64,000 nucleotides of DNA from Calycina herbarum (taxonomy: Eukaryota > Ascomycota > Leotiomycetes > Helotiales > Pezizellaceae): assembly GCA_001414485.1 (NCBI GenBank), contig LLEY01000020.1, forward strand, positions 434,001-498,000. The letters run 5' to 3'. Made by a program: the position numbers and the translations under genes. The notes beneath the pieces are model-generated. The model was given only the letters and a program-made list of their open reading frames with translations. It searched no databases and was not told the DNA's origin. Below are positions 1 through 10,099 of the stretch, one piece after another. Numbering within the stretch: the stretch's first letter is position 1; every line of letters begins with the position of its first letter.

Positions 1-1469
1 TATTCTTGGGTTCCAAAACACTTTACTACGATGTTGAGCCCTTCTTGTTTTATGTTCTCACCGAATATGACGAGTTGGGCTATCACTTTGTCGGCTACTT
101 CTCCAAGGAAAAGCGTCCAACCAGTCTCAATAACGTATCGTGTATCCTGGTACTTCCCATCTTCCAGCGAAAAGGTTACGGCAATCTCTTGATCGACTTC
201 TCATACCTCCTTACTCGTGTCGAAAAAAAGACCGGCTCGCCAGAGAAACCTCTATCGGACATGGGGCTCGTCTCTTATCGAAACTACTGGCGCCTAGCGC
301 TCTGTCATTACCTACAGCACTACAAATCTGGAGACCAAATACCAAGCATCAAGCAGATGTCGGACGAAATGGGTCTAACCCCTGACGACGTTATTTCGGC
401 CCTTGAGCAATTGAGAGCTCTCGTTCGTGACCCTGTGACTGGGGTATATGCTTTGCAATTAGACACAGACCTTTATCAAGATGTAATTGCGCATCATGAG
501 TCAAAAGGTTATGCCTCCATAAACCCAAAGAAGTTGGTTTGGACGCCGTACATCATGGGTCGGGGAAATGCATTCGATCATGCACCGCCTCTTGAATCAA
601 TGGCGCCACGCGAAGACGATGACGAGGACACCACCGAATTTGGCAGCCACAGTGGAAGTAAGAGAGATTATGGTAGTTTTAGTGGGAATGATGGAAGGTC
701 TGAAGACATAGCGGACTCTATGGGGAAGTTGACGACGGCATCTGGCGAAATCTTCAGACCTGGAACTTCTGTTGGATCTGCCGAATCTGGTGTGATGACC
801 AAAGTCAATGGCTCCCGAAATCTTACCTATTACGTGGCAGCATCTTCCATTCCTCCCACCAGATTTGAGGTCTTCCCAGCTCTTCCAGGAGGCAAAAATC
901 GAAACACACCTCGACCTTCGGGATCTCGACCACGACCTCGGCCACGACCAAGATCAACCAATCACACACCATCTCGTCCTGCTGCACGGTCTGGTGGTTC
1001 ATCGAGGCGTTCGGCTGCCCCACGCAGCTCAGGAAGAAAAAGTGGCAGTACTGGTCGTGGACCTGGAAGATGGCCAAAGGGTACAAAGAAATCCGACTTT
1101 GGATTTGCGGACAGTGGTCCTGGTATGCCACCAAAATTGACGAGTCGGCGCAGCAAGCTCGGTAATGAAGTCTTACTCGGTGACGAGGAAGAAGACGAGG
1201 ATGAGATGGACGATGCTGAATTGGAAGAGGAAAACGAGGATGCGATAGTTTACGACAATACCCCCGCACCCAGGAAAAGACCAAACCGAGATTCCACTCG
1301 AGGTCAGGGCATGGGGAAACCCATATCGGGGGGGAAGGGTCCCATTGTAGGAAATGGTCTAGGAAATGATACATTGGCACAAGATGATGATGGAGACGAG
1401 GAAATGGAGGATGCTCTGCTAATTGTTGGGGATTTGCCACCGGACGAAAGTGATGAGGAGGACGATTAG
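1..1469 (+). CDS. MYST-family histone acetyltransferase, Sas3-like, C-terminal part (5' partial)
   Basis: The frame is open to the left edge, so the N-terminus (zinc finger, start of the MYST fold) is outside the window. The visible protein begins in the MYST core at LYYDVEPFLFY. Counting from the TTG codon at 6, it has the catalytic cysteine in NNVSCILVLP (Cys46), the acetyl-CoA loop QRKGYG (54-59) and the general-base glutamate in SPEKPLSD (Glu80), then the LVSYRNYW segment. From about residue 200 the protein becomes low-complexity: basic Arg/Pro stretches, GRGPGRWPKGTKK, and a strongly acidic end (DEEEDEDEMDDAELEEE). In the family, MYST enzymes transfer acetyl groups to histone lysines. 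A long acidic tail after the catalytic domain is typical of Sas3/KAT6 (NuA3 complex) and not of Esa1, which stops soon after it. The Sas3 assignment is therefore an inference. The stop is TAG at 1467-1469; no intron is needed in this part. Confidence 0.88.
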   Translation, partial: FLGSKTLYYDVEPFLFYVLTEYDELGYHFVGYFSKEKRPTSLNNVSCILVLPIFQRKGYGNLLIDFSYLLTRVEKKTGSPEKPLSDMGLVSYRNYWRLALCHYLQHYKSGDQIPSIKQMSDEMGLTPDDVISALEQLRALVRDPVTGVYALQLDTDLYQDVIAHHESKGYASINPKKLVWTPYIMGRGNAFDHAPPLESMAPREDDDEDTTEFGSHSGSKRDYGSFSGNDGRSEDIADSMGKLTTASGEIFRPGTSVGSAESGVMTKVNGSRNLTYYVAASSIPPTRFEVFPALPGGKNRNTPRPSGSRPRPRPRPRSTNHTPSRPAARSGGSSRRSAAPRSSGRKSGSTGRGPGRWPKGTKKSDFGFADSGPGMPPKLTSRRSKLGNEVLLGDEEEDEDEMDDAELEEENEDAIVYDNTPAPRKRPNRDSTRGQGMGKPISGGKGPIVGNGLGNDTLAQDDDGDEEMEDALLIVGDLPPDESDEEDD

Positions 1470-3812
1470 GGTTCACGGAACGATAAATACTCATGACATT
1501 AAAAGGAAATACCTCCGGCGCTGATGGCCTTGTTTGGAAAGGGAGTTTCTGGTTTGTTGAGGGAATTGGTTGGTTGATACCTTGAAGAAGGGTGAGGAGT
1601 CATGCCTTTACTGTTCTGCGGAACCTACTGTATGTTAGCCGCTTTCATTCGCGAATCTTCAGCGCTGTATTGTACAAGTATCTCGTTGTGTCGAAAAGCA
1701 GAAATATGAAGATGTAAGATGGCAAAAGGGGTGGCTGACAAGTGACGTTCCTCGGGTATGGCGTTAAAAAACTTGAGGTCAAAAGATCAGGCCAGTTTCA
1801 GACGGACAAATGGCATATACGCGTTATGGCTGGTGCGGTGTACATCTCAAACGAGCGCATTTGGGGGACATTTTTTTGTGGTGTTTCAGGAATTTGAACC
1901 CGGGTTAAGTTCGGTTAGTGTTTTCAGCGCATAATTATTCGCGGCATGAGATCACTCGGTTTGTTTGTACTTCGTAAGGGGCCTGCAAGGAATGTTTTAT
2001 TTATGCTTCTTCGCGCGTCTTGTTATCAAGGAGAAGTATCTCCAAGCACTGGTCCTGTTTTATCGTCTTGCTTCTGCCTGTTAGCAAGCTGTCAGATGGA
2101 CCATCCAATGTTCACTTCCATCTGAAGTTCATATTTACCCTATCCCAAGGGACTTTTCCAGATACACTTGCCTAGGTGCCGAATCAATGGGCGCTGTTTT
2201 GGCAGTGGGAGCCGGGTCGTTGAGGAACCCCGTATTCCCAGGTTTACCTCCGTAGGTGAGCCTCCAAGATAGATTGATTTTGGATCTTCCTTCGTTTCCC
2301 TTGCTCTGTGCGATCCACATCCATGGGTATTTCGTACCTTTAGCTTGGACTTTCTACCGGAAGGAATCTGCATCTTTGGCATTTACCCATAGCACAAGTG
2401 GGCATGTTTTCTCTCAATTCTTTTGTTGGTCGTCAGCGATTCCACTCCTATTTCCGCCTGCCCCTCCTGAAAATGATTTTATTAACTCGTCTCAACGGAT
2501 TTTACATGGAGATGAGTGAGGTTATGCTCGGAATGCTATAGCGTTGAGAAGAGCTGACTGTTAGTTCCTCTCAACTTCCCCTCGTAAAAGTTGAGAGTTG
2601 AAACTGACAATGGTGGCGGCTCCTTTCCGCCTTTCAGAAGCAGGGGTGGCCTCGTCCCAACTTCCTAAATCTTCCCTATTCTCCGTTGAGCGATGACCAG
2701 TTTCGCCAATCAGAGACCTTAAAACTCGCCTTCTCCTGTGTTGGATTTCGTTCCCACGACACTTTTTTCATCGTTGATTTATATGGGTTTATTTCGTGCG
2801 CAACGTTTCCTGATTGGATTTCGGCAATGTCATCTCGGCAAATCGGCTTCAACAAGTCCAGGCTCATTGGTCCACTTGCTTGCAAGAATCCGATTTAAGG
2901 TTGATTGCTTGATGCCTTGTCGAAATTGCTCGAATTGCATGCTTCTTTGCAGGAATGAGGAGACGCAGGAACAGATTGCGCACGAAACAAGACAGCAAAG
3001 TGCCCCATATATCTCTCTGAATCGTGGGTCCACAGGCTAGACTTTCCTCCTGAACCCCTTCTTCCCAAACTCCATCTGGTCTGATGTTATCTAATGACCT
3101 GTCGAAATGCACAACTTGGGCGTGGACTTGGCAGAGGGTCCGACACCAGGTGCTTCGCAGAAAGCTTGGCCATGCCTCCGCGAACCCACTTCTACAGCGG
3201 CAAGGTCAAGAGCAAACCAAAAACGTCGAAGCGGCGTGGGTCAACGTTTTAATTCGGCTATGGTACCCCTACCAAGCGAGACCCCCTGAGTGGATCTACG
3301 CCACATTCAATTCGCTTCTCCTGTTGGATCTGCCATCCCATGGTTCTCACAAAGCGCATCATGATCCGATGAAGGCTAGCAAGAGAGCGGGGGGAGCCAC
3401 ACTGTACAGGGTGCTTTACGCTGTGTTGTTTCTCGATTGTTTTCAGTCGGTGGGCTTCGAAATGTGCTTCTTCTCCATTTTTCCGAGTCCACCTATCGAT
3501 GAACGGCTGGTCCACTCTTTGTGCAACAAGTCTTGTTAGACGGTCAAAATCCGGATAGTGGCCCATAGCGACGAAGGAGCCTCATCCACAAGTCCACAAT
3601 TACTACTCCACACTTCCAAGATGATGGCGGGTATAGGGGAGTCGATATAAACTCGTGCCATTCCCCCTTGGTGTCGCTTTTCACTCATCCGCCTTAACTT
3701 TCACTCCGTTCTATAATTCAATTCTTTAGGATCCAGGTGATTCTCCCCACAGTTGTTTAACTCGATACATTCTTTGACTCGTGCCGGACACCTATTTTAC
3801 TCATTCTTCAAT
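1470..3812. other. 2.3-kb intergenic region, 3' UTR then promoter of the Egh16-like gene
   Basis: No reading frame here has recognisable motifs or continues by sensible splicing; the short ORFs on both strands have shuffled composition. The left part is presumably the 3' UTR of the acetyltransferase gene. The right end holds a TATA box and a pyrimidine-rich stretch before the next ATG. Confidence 0.6.
3646..3651 (+). promoter_or_regulatory. TATA box of the Egh16-like gene
   Basis: TATAAA lies 167 bp upstream of the start codon at 3813, followed by C/T-rich sequence and CATTC-type initiator-like sequence. The position suits a TATA-driven fungal promoter with a 5' UTR of about 120-140 nt, which is common in highly inducible secreted-protein genes. 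No transcript evidence. Confidence 0.5.
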
Positions 3813-4996
3813 ATGCACGCCTCATTCTACTCCGCAGCAGTGCTGTCATTTGCCGTCGCCGTCAGTGGTCATGGTGCTATTCTAGGTGCTCAAGGAGAGA
3901 AGGGTTCCCCACCAAGTGTCGGTTTCCAAGGTAAGAATTGAGAACTAAGTGAAGTATTTACCTGTACTAACCTACCTTCTAGTTGACCCAAGCATTGCAC
4001 GAAACTGCACCGGAATCAGTCCTTGCCAGCAAGATACCACCATCATCCGAGATGCCGAGATCGCCGCCAACATCGTTAATGAGTGTGGCCGAACTGAGTT
4101 GACTGGAAACATTGATGTTGGAGAGAACACCGAGAACGCTCTTGCAGCTGGCGCCGTCACATCAGTGAAGGCCGGTACCGTTATGGCAGTCACCATTCAT
4201 CAGGTTAACGCTGATGGAGCTGGTCCATACGTCTGTGATATGGACACCACCGGAAACACCGGTGTTATCTCCCAAAACTTGACCGTCACCAACAACGTTC
4301 CTGGTGTCAACGGTTTCTCTCAAGCGAAGACTGAGGCCTTCACAATCAACGTTGCCATGCCAGCTGACCTCGCATGCACTGGAGGTAAGCACAAGAGATA
4401 GTCCTTCCTGCTTTGCCTATACTAACAATCAATTCAGGTTCCACTGGAAACATTTGCACTGTCAGATGCCGTAACAACGCTGTTGCTGGCCCCTTCGGAG
4501 GATGCTTCGCTGTCCAACAATCCGATGTCAAGGCCACTGCTCAATCTGCCAACAAGATCACTACCGCTCAGACTGCTGATGGTATTACCAAGCAAGTTGC
4601 TCAGAACGTTGAGGATCTCCCAGCCGCCGTTGATGCCAACCAAAAGAAAGGTGCCACCCTCGATCAAGTGGCTGCTGCTGATGGTATGTAATCTTATCCA
4701 TCACTTACAGAAACCAATCTAATCCTCTGATAGCTCTCGCCGGTCTTGAAGTCACCTCGTCCGCTGCCCCAGTCCAGACTGTGTCACAAGCAAACATCAA
4801 CGCTCCTGCCGCCGCTGCCACTAGTGCTGCCAAAGCAAACACCGGAAAGAAGGGCAAAGGAGCTGCTGCAACCGCCGCCGCATCACCTGCAACTGCAACT
4901 GCCGCAACCGGAAAAGCAACCAAGGGAAACAAGAACGCCGCTCGTGGCTTGAGCCTCAAGTGGGCCAAGCGTGCTATGGAAGAAACTATGGAATAA
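3813..4996 (+). CDS. Egh16/Gas1(Mas)-like secreted protein, 4 exons
   Basis: Model join(3813..3930,3983..4384,4438..4683,4734..4996), 342 codons. All three introns are short (52, 53 and 50 bp) with GTAAG/GTATG donors, and CTAAC-type branch sites in the first two. The N-terminus is a signal peptide (MHASFYSAAVLSFAVAVSG) followed by HGAILGAQGEKGSPPSVGFQ. The central domain has Cys in RNCTGISPCQQ, NECGRTEL, YVCDMD, DLACTGG and ICTVRC/GGCFAV. The tail is Ala/Lys/Thr-rich, then basic. This order (signal peptide, Gly-His start, Cys-patterned domain, low-complexity tail) is that of the fungal Egh16/Gas1/Mas family, known from Blumeria and Magnaporthe, where members are induced in appressoria and contribute to infection. 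Whether this copy has such a role cannot be read from sequence. Confidence 0.9.
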
Positions 4997-6283
4997 ATTT
5001 AATTTGTTTTATAATTGATATTCCTCTTGTTCGATATTCCGTTCCATGGGAGAAAAGGAAACATATTGTGTTTGAAGAAGGAGTATAGTGGGCTGATTCT
5101 AGCGAAGCATTTAGAATTCTTGGGGGTTTTTTGTATAATTTATTTTTAGAGGCAACTTCTATTTGGAACGTGATTTGTTTATATGGTGTGTATGAATTGG
5201 ATTTGAGATTTATATCTAAACAGAATGATTTTCCCAATCGGCCCCTCCAATTCTGTGGTAGTTCTGTGTTCATTTAGTCAGCATTTGTTTTGGAAACCCA
5301 GATGACGCGAATCCCCCTTCAATGCTTGAATGCCTTTCTATTTTTAGCTATTTGATACATTATTTGTTTGAGTATCCTCAACAGCGGACAGAAACTGGAG
5401 TGTTTCGAGATGAAGTGGTCTGGAAAACTCGTACGACTTATCGTGTGCTACTTTGCTACTTGGGGCAAGTGTAACAAGACGAGTTTGCAAGCACCCGCTG
5501 GAGGTCGACAATAAAAGCGGTAGTAAATAGTTCGTTGTGCCAAACTTTCTGGATATTACCCTAGATACTTTGGAACAATCGGACTTCATTGTTCCAAACA
5601 TCTGGGTTAATATTTCAAATTGTCTCAAGTATTTAGATTAATTACCTCAGATTACCCTAGAAAGCTGGAACATCCAACTAGAAAGGTAGGAACGAACATG
5701 AGGTATTTACTGCGGCTTTTATTGTCTACTGCTCATTACTTCCTATGTGGTATACTTTATTCACCAAACATTGAATTAACCAATCATGTTACTGCTTTAT
5801 AGCAGTGAGTAGTTAGTCTAGTAAGTTTAAGTATTAAATTATATTATTCGAGAGTATTCAGATTAAGCAAGTTAATTAATTAAAATCTAAGACGTCTTAA
5901 AAGTAGAGTATCCTACTTTAGTTATAATATATACGATATTATACTTTATAGAATAAGGCCTTGTTTTAATATATATTATAATAAATAGCTAAAAAGTGCT
6001 CTCTTTCTCGTAAAATCTAGCCTTCTTATTAGCTCGCTAAAGGCCATATCAACCTCTCTATGCTTTAGTGTTCCTGCTCGTATTTAAGAGAATAGTATAT
6101 ACTTATTCAACTAACTTGACCAATTTAGCCCACATAGCCAAATCCCAAAGTTCCTTAGCACATCCCCTTTGATACCTTCCGGTTTTTCCCACTTCAAATA
6201 CAAACATCATTTTACCTTGTTCCCTCACGTAAACCCCCACGCAGAAGATCCAACCCCCATACTCCTTTCAACATAAGCGAGTC
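4997..6283. other. AT-rich intergenic region with a MITE
   Basis: Convergent 3' ends of the Egh16-like gene and the P450. Apart from the inverted-repeat element at 5507-5726, it holds only AT-rich non-coding sequence, densest around 5750-6120. No gene seen. Confidence 0.6.
5507..5726. mobile_element. MITE copy A (220 bp, family 1)
   Basis: The left end reads GACAATAAAAGCGGTAGTAA. The right end is its near-perfect reverse complement (TATTTACTGCGGCTTTTATTG, ending GTC). The interior is non-coding and AT-rich. Reverse-complemented, its interior aligns with copy E over about 90 bp, sharing GTTCCAGCTTTCTAGGG, TCTAAA and TTTGGAA blocks. Inverted ends, no coding capacity and several dispersed copies fit a non-autonomous DNA transposon. 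The superfamily is unknown. Confidence 0.8.
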
Positions 6284-7204
6284 TCACCTGCTCACCCGCT
6301 CCTCAAAAATAAGCTTACAACACTGATCCACCGGCCGACTAGAAATGATCTGATCATCTAATTCCATACTCGCTTTCATATCTTCAGCAACAGTCGTCTT
6401 GAATCTTGAATAAACATCTTTGAGCAGAATTTTCATCTCCGCCATTGCCAAACTGCCCGGGATTAGCAAACATTCTAAATTTGAAGAGACTTCTCCAACA
6501 CATGAATCAACAACCAAAAGGTGAACTTACTGTCTCCCAGTACACCCCCTAGCCCCCTTTCCAAAAGCCAAAAAACACCTCTCCAACACCACCTTCCTCC
6601 CCTCATCCAACCACCTCTCCGGCAAAAACGAATCCCCATCCGGAAACACCTCCTCATTAAGCCGATGCGCACTCCAAGCTTGAGCACTAACAATGGTTCC
6701 ACCAGGAATCTCATACCCACCAAGAACTCTTCCCCTAGGAGGCACAAACCTCGGCATACTCATAGGAATAGGAGGAAACATACGTAGGGATTCCTTCACT
6801 ACCGCATCCAAATATGGAAACTCCTGAGATATGGTTTTGATTCCCTGAGATAATTCCGAATAAAGACGATCCTGGATAGCGAGAGAGGAAGGAAGAGAAA
6901 TATGGTACATCAGGAAGCAGAGAGCGTCTCCTGTAGTATCTATACCGGCTGCTAGGTGATCCATGGATTCTGCTGCTACTTCTTTGTTGGTCCAGGATTG
7001 TTTACCGGATTTAAGGGCGTGGAGGAGGGTGTTTCCTTCTGGATCTGTGGTTTTGCTGTGCTTCAGGACGTAGTTGTTTGCTATTGGTGAGGGACGTGGT
7101 TTGAATATTTTGTTGAAGAGGGAGGAGAACTGGGGGAAGTAGTAATGTGCGAGATTTTCTAGACCATCAATTAGAGATTTTGCGAGGGAGGAGTGAAATC
7201 TATA

Positions 7205-7432
7205 GACAATAAAAGCGGCAGCAAATAGGTACTCTTTGAGTGCACCATCCATCGAGTCGTGCCTGCTTTATCAAAGTGTGTTCCTAGATATTTGAAGTTT
7301 ATTGTTCCCAACCATCTGTAAATTGTTCCAGATTTTTAGGATAATTTACCCAACTTACCCCAGCAGTTTGGAATAATGAGCTACGGAGGCACGTACGACC
7401 TTAAAGTATGTATTTGCTGCCGTTTTTATCAT
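7205..7432. mobile_element. MITE copy B (about 228 bp) inside a P450 exon
   Basis: The left end is GACAATAAAAGCGGCAGCAA; the right end TATTTGCTGCCGTTTTTATC is its inverted copy. The interior shares ATTGTTCC..AACCATCTG and related blocks with copy A in the same orientation. It sits between two P450 coding segments. No clean target duplication is visible at the ends. Confidence 0.8.
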
Positions 7433-8175
7433 CCGCGGGGGGAGGGGGGTTGAATGAACCTTTCAAACTCTCGTGATAGCTCAACTCTTCCATCATTTCC
7501 CTATCTTTTCCACCCTCAATACTTTTCGTTCCCTCTTCTCCGAATAGGAAGTGAGTTACACAATCCAGGGCATAACAATGTAATAGCACCTGATTGCCAG
7601 GTATCAGCAAGACCACTTCGATTCAGATATTTTTCATTTTTCTCCTCGCTTAGAATTTGAGATTGAACTCACATAAACGTCTACACTGCCCTTCAGCTCC
7701 TCAATCTTCCTCAAAAAGGCTTCACTTCTACTCTTTACCCCCTCAACCACATTTGCATTCAACACATTCGTATTCGAATATTGAGCAGCTAGGCTTCGTT
7801 TCTTCTTCGCATGCTGCATCATTCCATCAGTCAAAATCCCCAAGAGCCATTTTCCCAACTCCATCAAACGCAAAAGCAAAGTTACTAACCTCAACCCTCT
7901 CAAGCGTCGAAAACATAGTTCTGAGAAAATTCACAAATTAGCCAAGTCCCAAATTGGTCCCAACAACATCACCCATATCTCCATTCCTTGCCCGCCTCGG
8001 AAAGTCATTCAACACACCTAGTAGCAAACTGCATAAACAAGCTATAAAAACTCGTCTTCTCAAATCCACTTCCGGATTCCTCATAAATTCCTAAGACAAG
8101 ACCAAAAGTATCAGCAACATGTCATCTCTCTACCCGAAGACAAACACACCCATGCCACTTCGTCGTAAGAAACAA

Positions 8176-8370
8176 GAGCTTTGCTCTGAGTACACCTCCT
8201 TTACTTTGATTATGCGCACCGGTTTAGGATAATTACTTGTATTGTCTGAGAAGGTTTAGAAGAACGAGAAACTCTGACTCTCCATTCTTCTAAACGTTCT
8301 CAGACAATATTCTGAGTTGTCACGAAAATCCCGATACAATGGAGGGAGGGGTGTACGCAGAGCAAAGCTC
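8176..8370. repeat. 195-bp inverted repeat (MITE-like) in P450 intron 1
   Basis: Outer arms GAGCTTTGCTCTGAGTACAC and the complement of GTGTACGCAGAGCAAAGCTC match at 19 of 20 positions. Inner arms around TATTGTCTGAGAA..TTTAGAAGAA at 8240-8265 also pair with 8286-8309. The whole element could fold into a long imperfect hairpin. It lies entirely within intron 1, so it should not affect the protein if splicing works. The inner part matches hairpin family 2. Confidence 0.75.
8246..8303. repeat. Hairpin family 2, copy 1
   Basis: CTGAGAAGGTTTAGAAGAA at the left and its near-complement TTCTTCTAAACGTTCTCAG at the right enclose about 20 bp. The same GAGAAGGTTTAG..AATCAAGAAA pattern recurs at 36529 and 61858. 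Confidence 0.65.
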
Positions 8371-8723
8371 AGGACTCTTACCCATTTACCACCCTTTCCC
8401 AGACCCATGCAAAAAAAGAAGCAACCCCCAAAATCTCATTTCCAAATCCAAAGGAAAAACCACATACCTCTCACATCATCCACCCCCAAGAAACTAACCT
8501 CCCCAGGACCCAACCTAACAACCCCCCCATATTTACGATGCAACTCATGAATAAAAACCCTTCTTCCCCCAGAGAACTCCCGGTACATCAATGGTAAACT
8601 AGAAAATTTAGTATACCATGGTCCCGGAAGTTTCGCAAGCGGAGAGAAGAAGGCTCGTTTTATCAGGAGGAAGGTTAATGCCAGGGAGGCGGCGAGGGCA
8701 TAGAGGGACAAGGATTGAGCCAT

Positions 8724-10099
8724 GCTTATGATGTTGTGTAAGGGAAACTGCAAAGGAAAATTTGACTCTGTGTGTCGCAAGAAAGGGAGAAAGAAAAAAT
8801 AATACGAGGTTGAAGGAGAAATGAAACTGTAACTGTGGACTGTGTGGTGTCAGTAAAGATAAGCCCACCAAATCAATAAGTGGGAGTACAAACCCCAACC
8901 AATCAGCGCCCATATGTCACTATTCACCCCCACCTTAGCACCAACTTGAACAACAAACAAAGCAAGCAACACTCAGAAGGCACTCTTTGCTAGGTTGATT
9001 AAAAAATCTTACGATACTATAAGAAATTTTTTTTTTCCCCCATCGTCTGATAGAAATTTATTGAATTCCATTACTCCAGCTACCGAGTGAATTCCTTGAG
9101 AAACATTTCATCGCGAGATCTAGGTTGTGACACTTCATGACTATGACAATCCATAAAATAATTAAAACCCGTTATTCAAGTCTTCTCAGTCAAGATTATT
9201 CGTGCAATCAGGAGAGTAAGAGTAAGTCACTACGTGTGACGATTTTTGCCACCAGCTTACTCGTGGCTTACCCGATAAAAAAAAATGTTAGCGGAAAAGT
9301 GGATATGGGTAATGATTGCGCTACCCGATTATCGGAGGCGACTCCAGAGAGAATCTCAGTGGCAGCAATTACAACGTAGAAGAATCGCAAGAATAGTAGA
9401 AAAATATCGAGATGCGGAGGGTGATAACTAATAACATTCTCAAGTGTGTAGAGTTTTTATTCGGTTCGCGTTGAGTTGTATGCATTCTACTTACTGCCAC
9501 TTAGCTTCTCCACCTCAAGCCTTGATGTCTACACCTTCTTTTTGTCTAACAGTTTGCGAGTAATCTGCCAGCAAGCGGTGCCCGTAAGCCCTTATATTCC
9601 ATGATATTGGGAGAACTGATATCTACACCCTCTTTTTTGTCCTACTCTTTGCGGGTAAGCTGTGATCGTCGAAACAATAAGAGGAGCTTTTATTGCCCAC
9701 CTATCTGGTATCACATGAAAGAACATTCAACATTCCAAAGTCAATCCTGTATGTCAATGTATTTCAATTTAGCAACTAAGCTCTCGAGAGAAGCTCTTTA
9801 TCCGATTAAGTGCTATCAATCAAACTCTCCACTTGCAACGAGCAAGTAAAACGTAATTTGTGTCCTGTTTTCTCCATTTCCCATTCCCCGTTTGCCATGT
9901 TTTCGTGTTTCCCATTGCCTTGAAATAATCATCAGTTCAATCCCCCCAAATACGGACCTACAATTATCGTCCCCCATATTCCAGGACCAATCAATCAATT
10001 AATCCCCCAAGTCCTCATCAGTTCCATTTCCAATCGAAAAATCCCAATCCTCCAACCCACATTTCCCTCGTCACTCATCACCTAACCTCACAACCTCCC
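8724..10099. other. Intergenic region
   Basis: P450 promoter side and 3' side of the YTH gene. No gene recognised. There is an imperfect direct repeat of about 45 bp (9524-9567 and 9618-9662, sharing TCTACACC and TTTGCG blocks). A possible decayed MITE end, TTACTGCCACTT, lies near 9491. Confidence 0.5.

Larger units (their letters stand above)
6284..8723 (-). pseudogene. Cytochrome P450 gene interrupted by a MITE
   Basis: Exons I can join on the minus strand: 8723-8468, 8090-8018, 7920-7890, 7813-7673, 7589 to about 7433, then about 7204-6531 and 6452-6284. Introns are 8091-8467, 7921-8017, 7814-7889, 7590-7672 and 6453-6530. The N-terminal membrane anchor (MAQSLSLYALAASLALTFLL) is followed by KLPGPWY. 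Later come the I-helix AGIDTT, the K-helix ESLR, FLPERW and the haem loop FGKGARGCTG (6536-6565), so every P450 hallmark is present with the cysteine intact. Between YHESLKGSF and YRFHSSLAK the exon is split by an inverted-repeat element (7205-7432). The frame downstream differs from the frame upstream, so translation would break unless the element is spliced out. Intron 1 is unusually long (377 bp) because it carries another hairpin element. The specific oxidation substrate is not predictable. An ATG at 8780 is in frame but adds an unlikely leader. Confidence 0.85.

Noticed and set aside
823..1494. Long minus-strand frame opposite the acetyltransferase tail
   Set aside because: Shadow of the low-complexity acidic and basic coding sequence; His/Pro/Leu-rich with no motif.
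2135..3566. Several 60-150 codon frames in the 2.3-kb gap
   Set aside because: Composition is random-like, frames overlap on both strands and no plausible splicing links them.
9137..9379. 80-codon plus-strand frame
   Set aside because: Short, no signal or domain, weak context; not supported as a gene.
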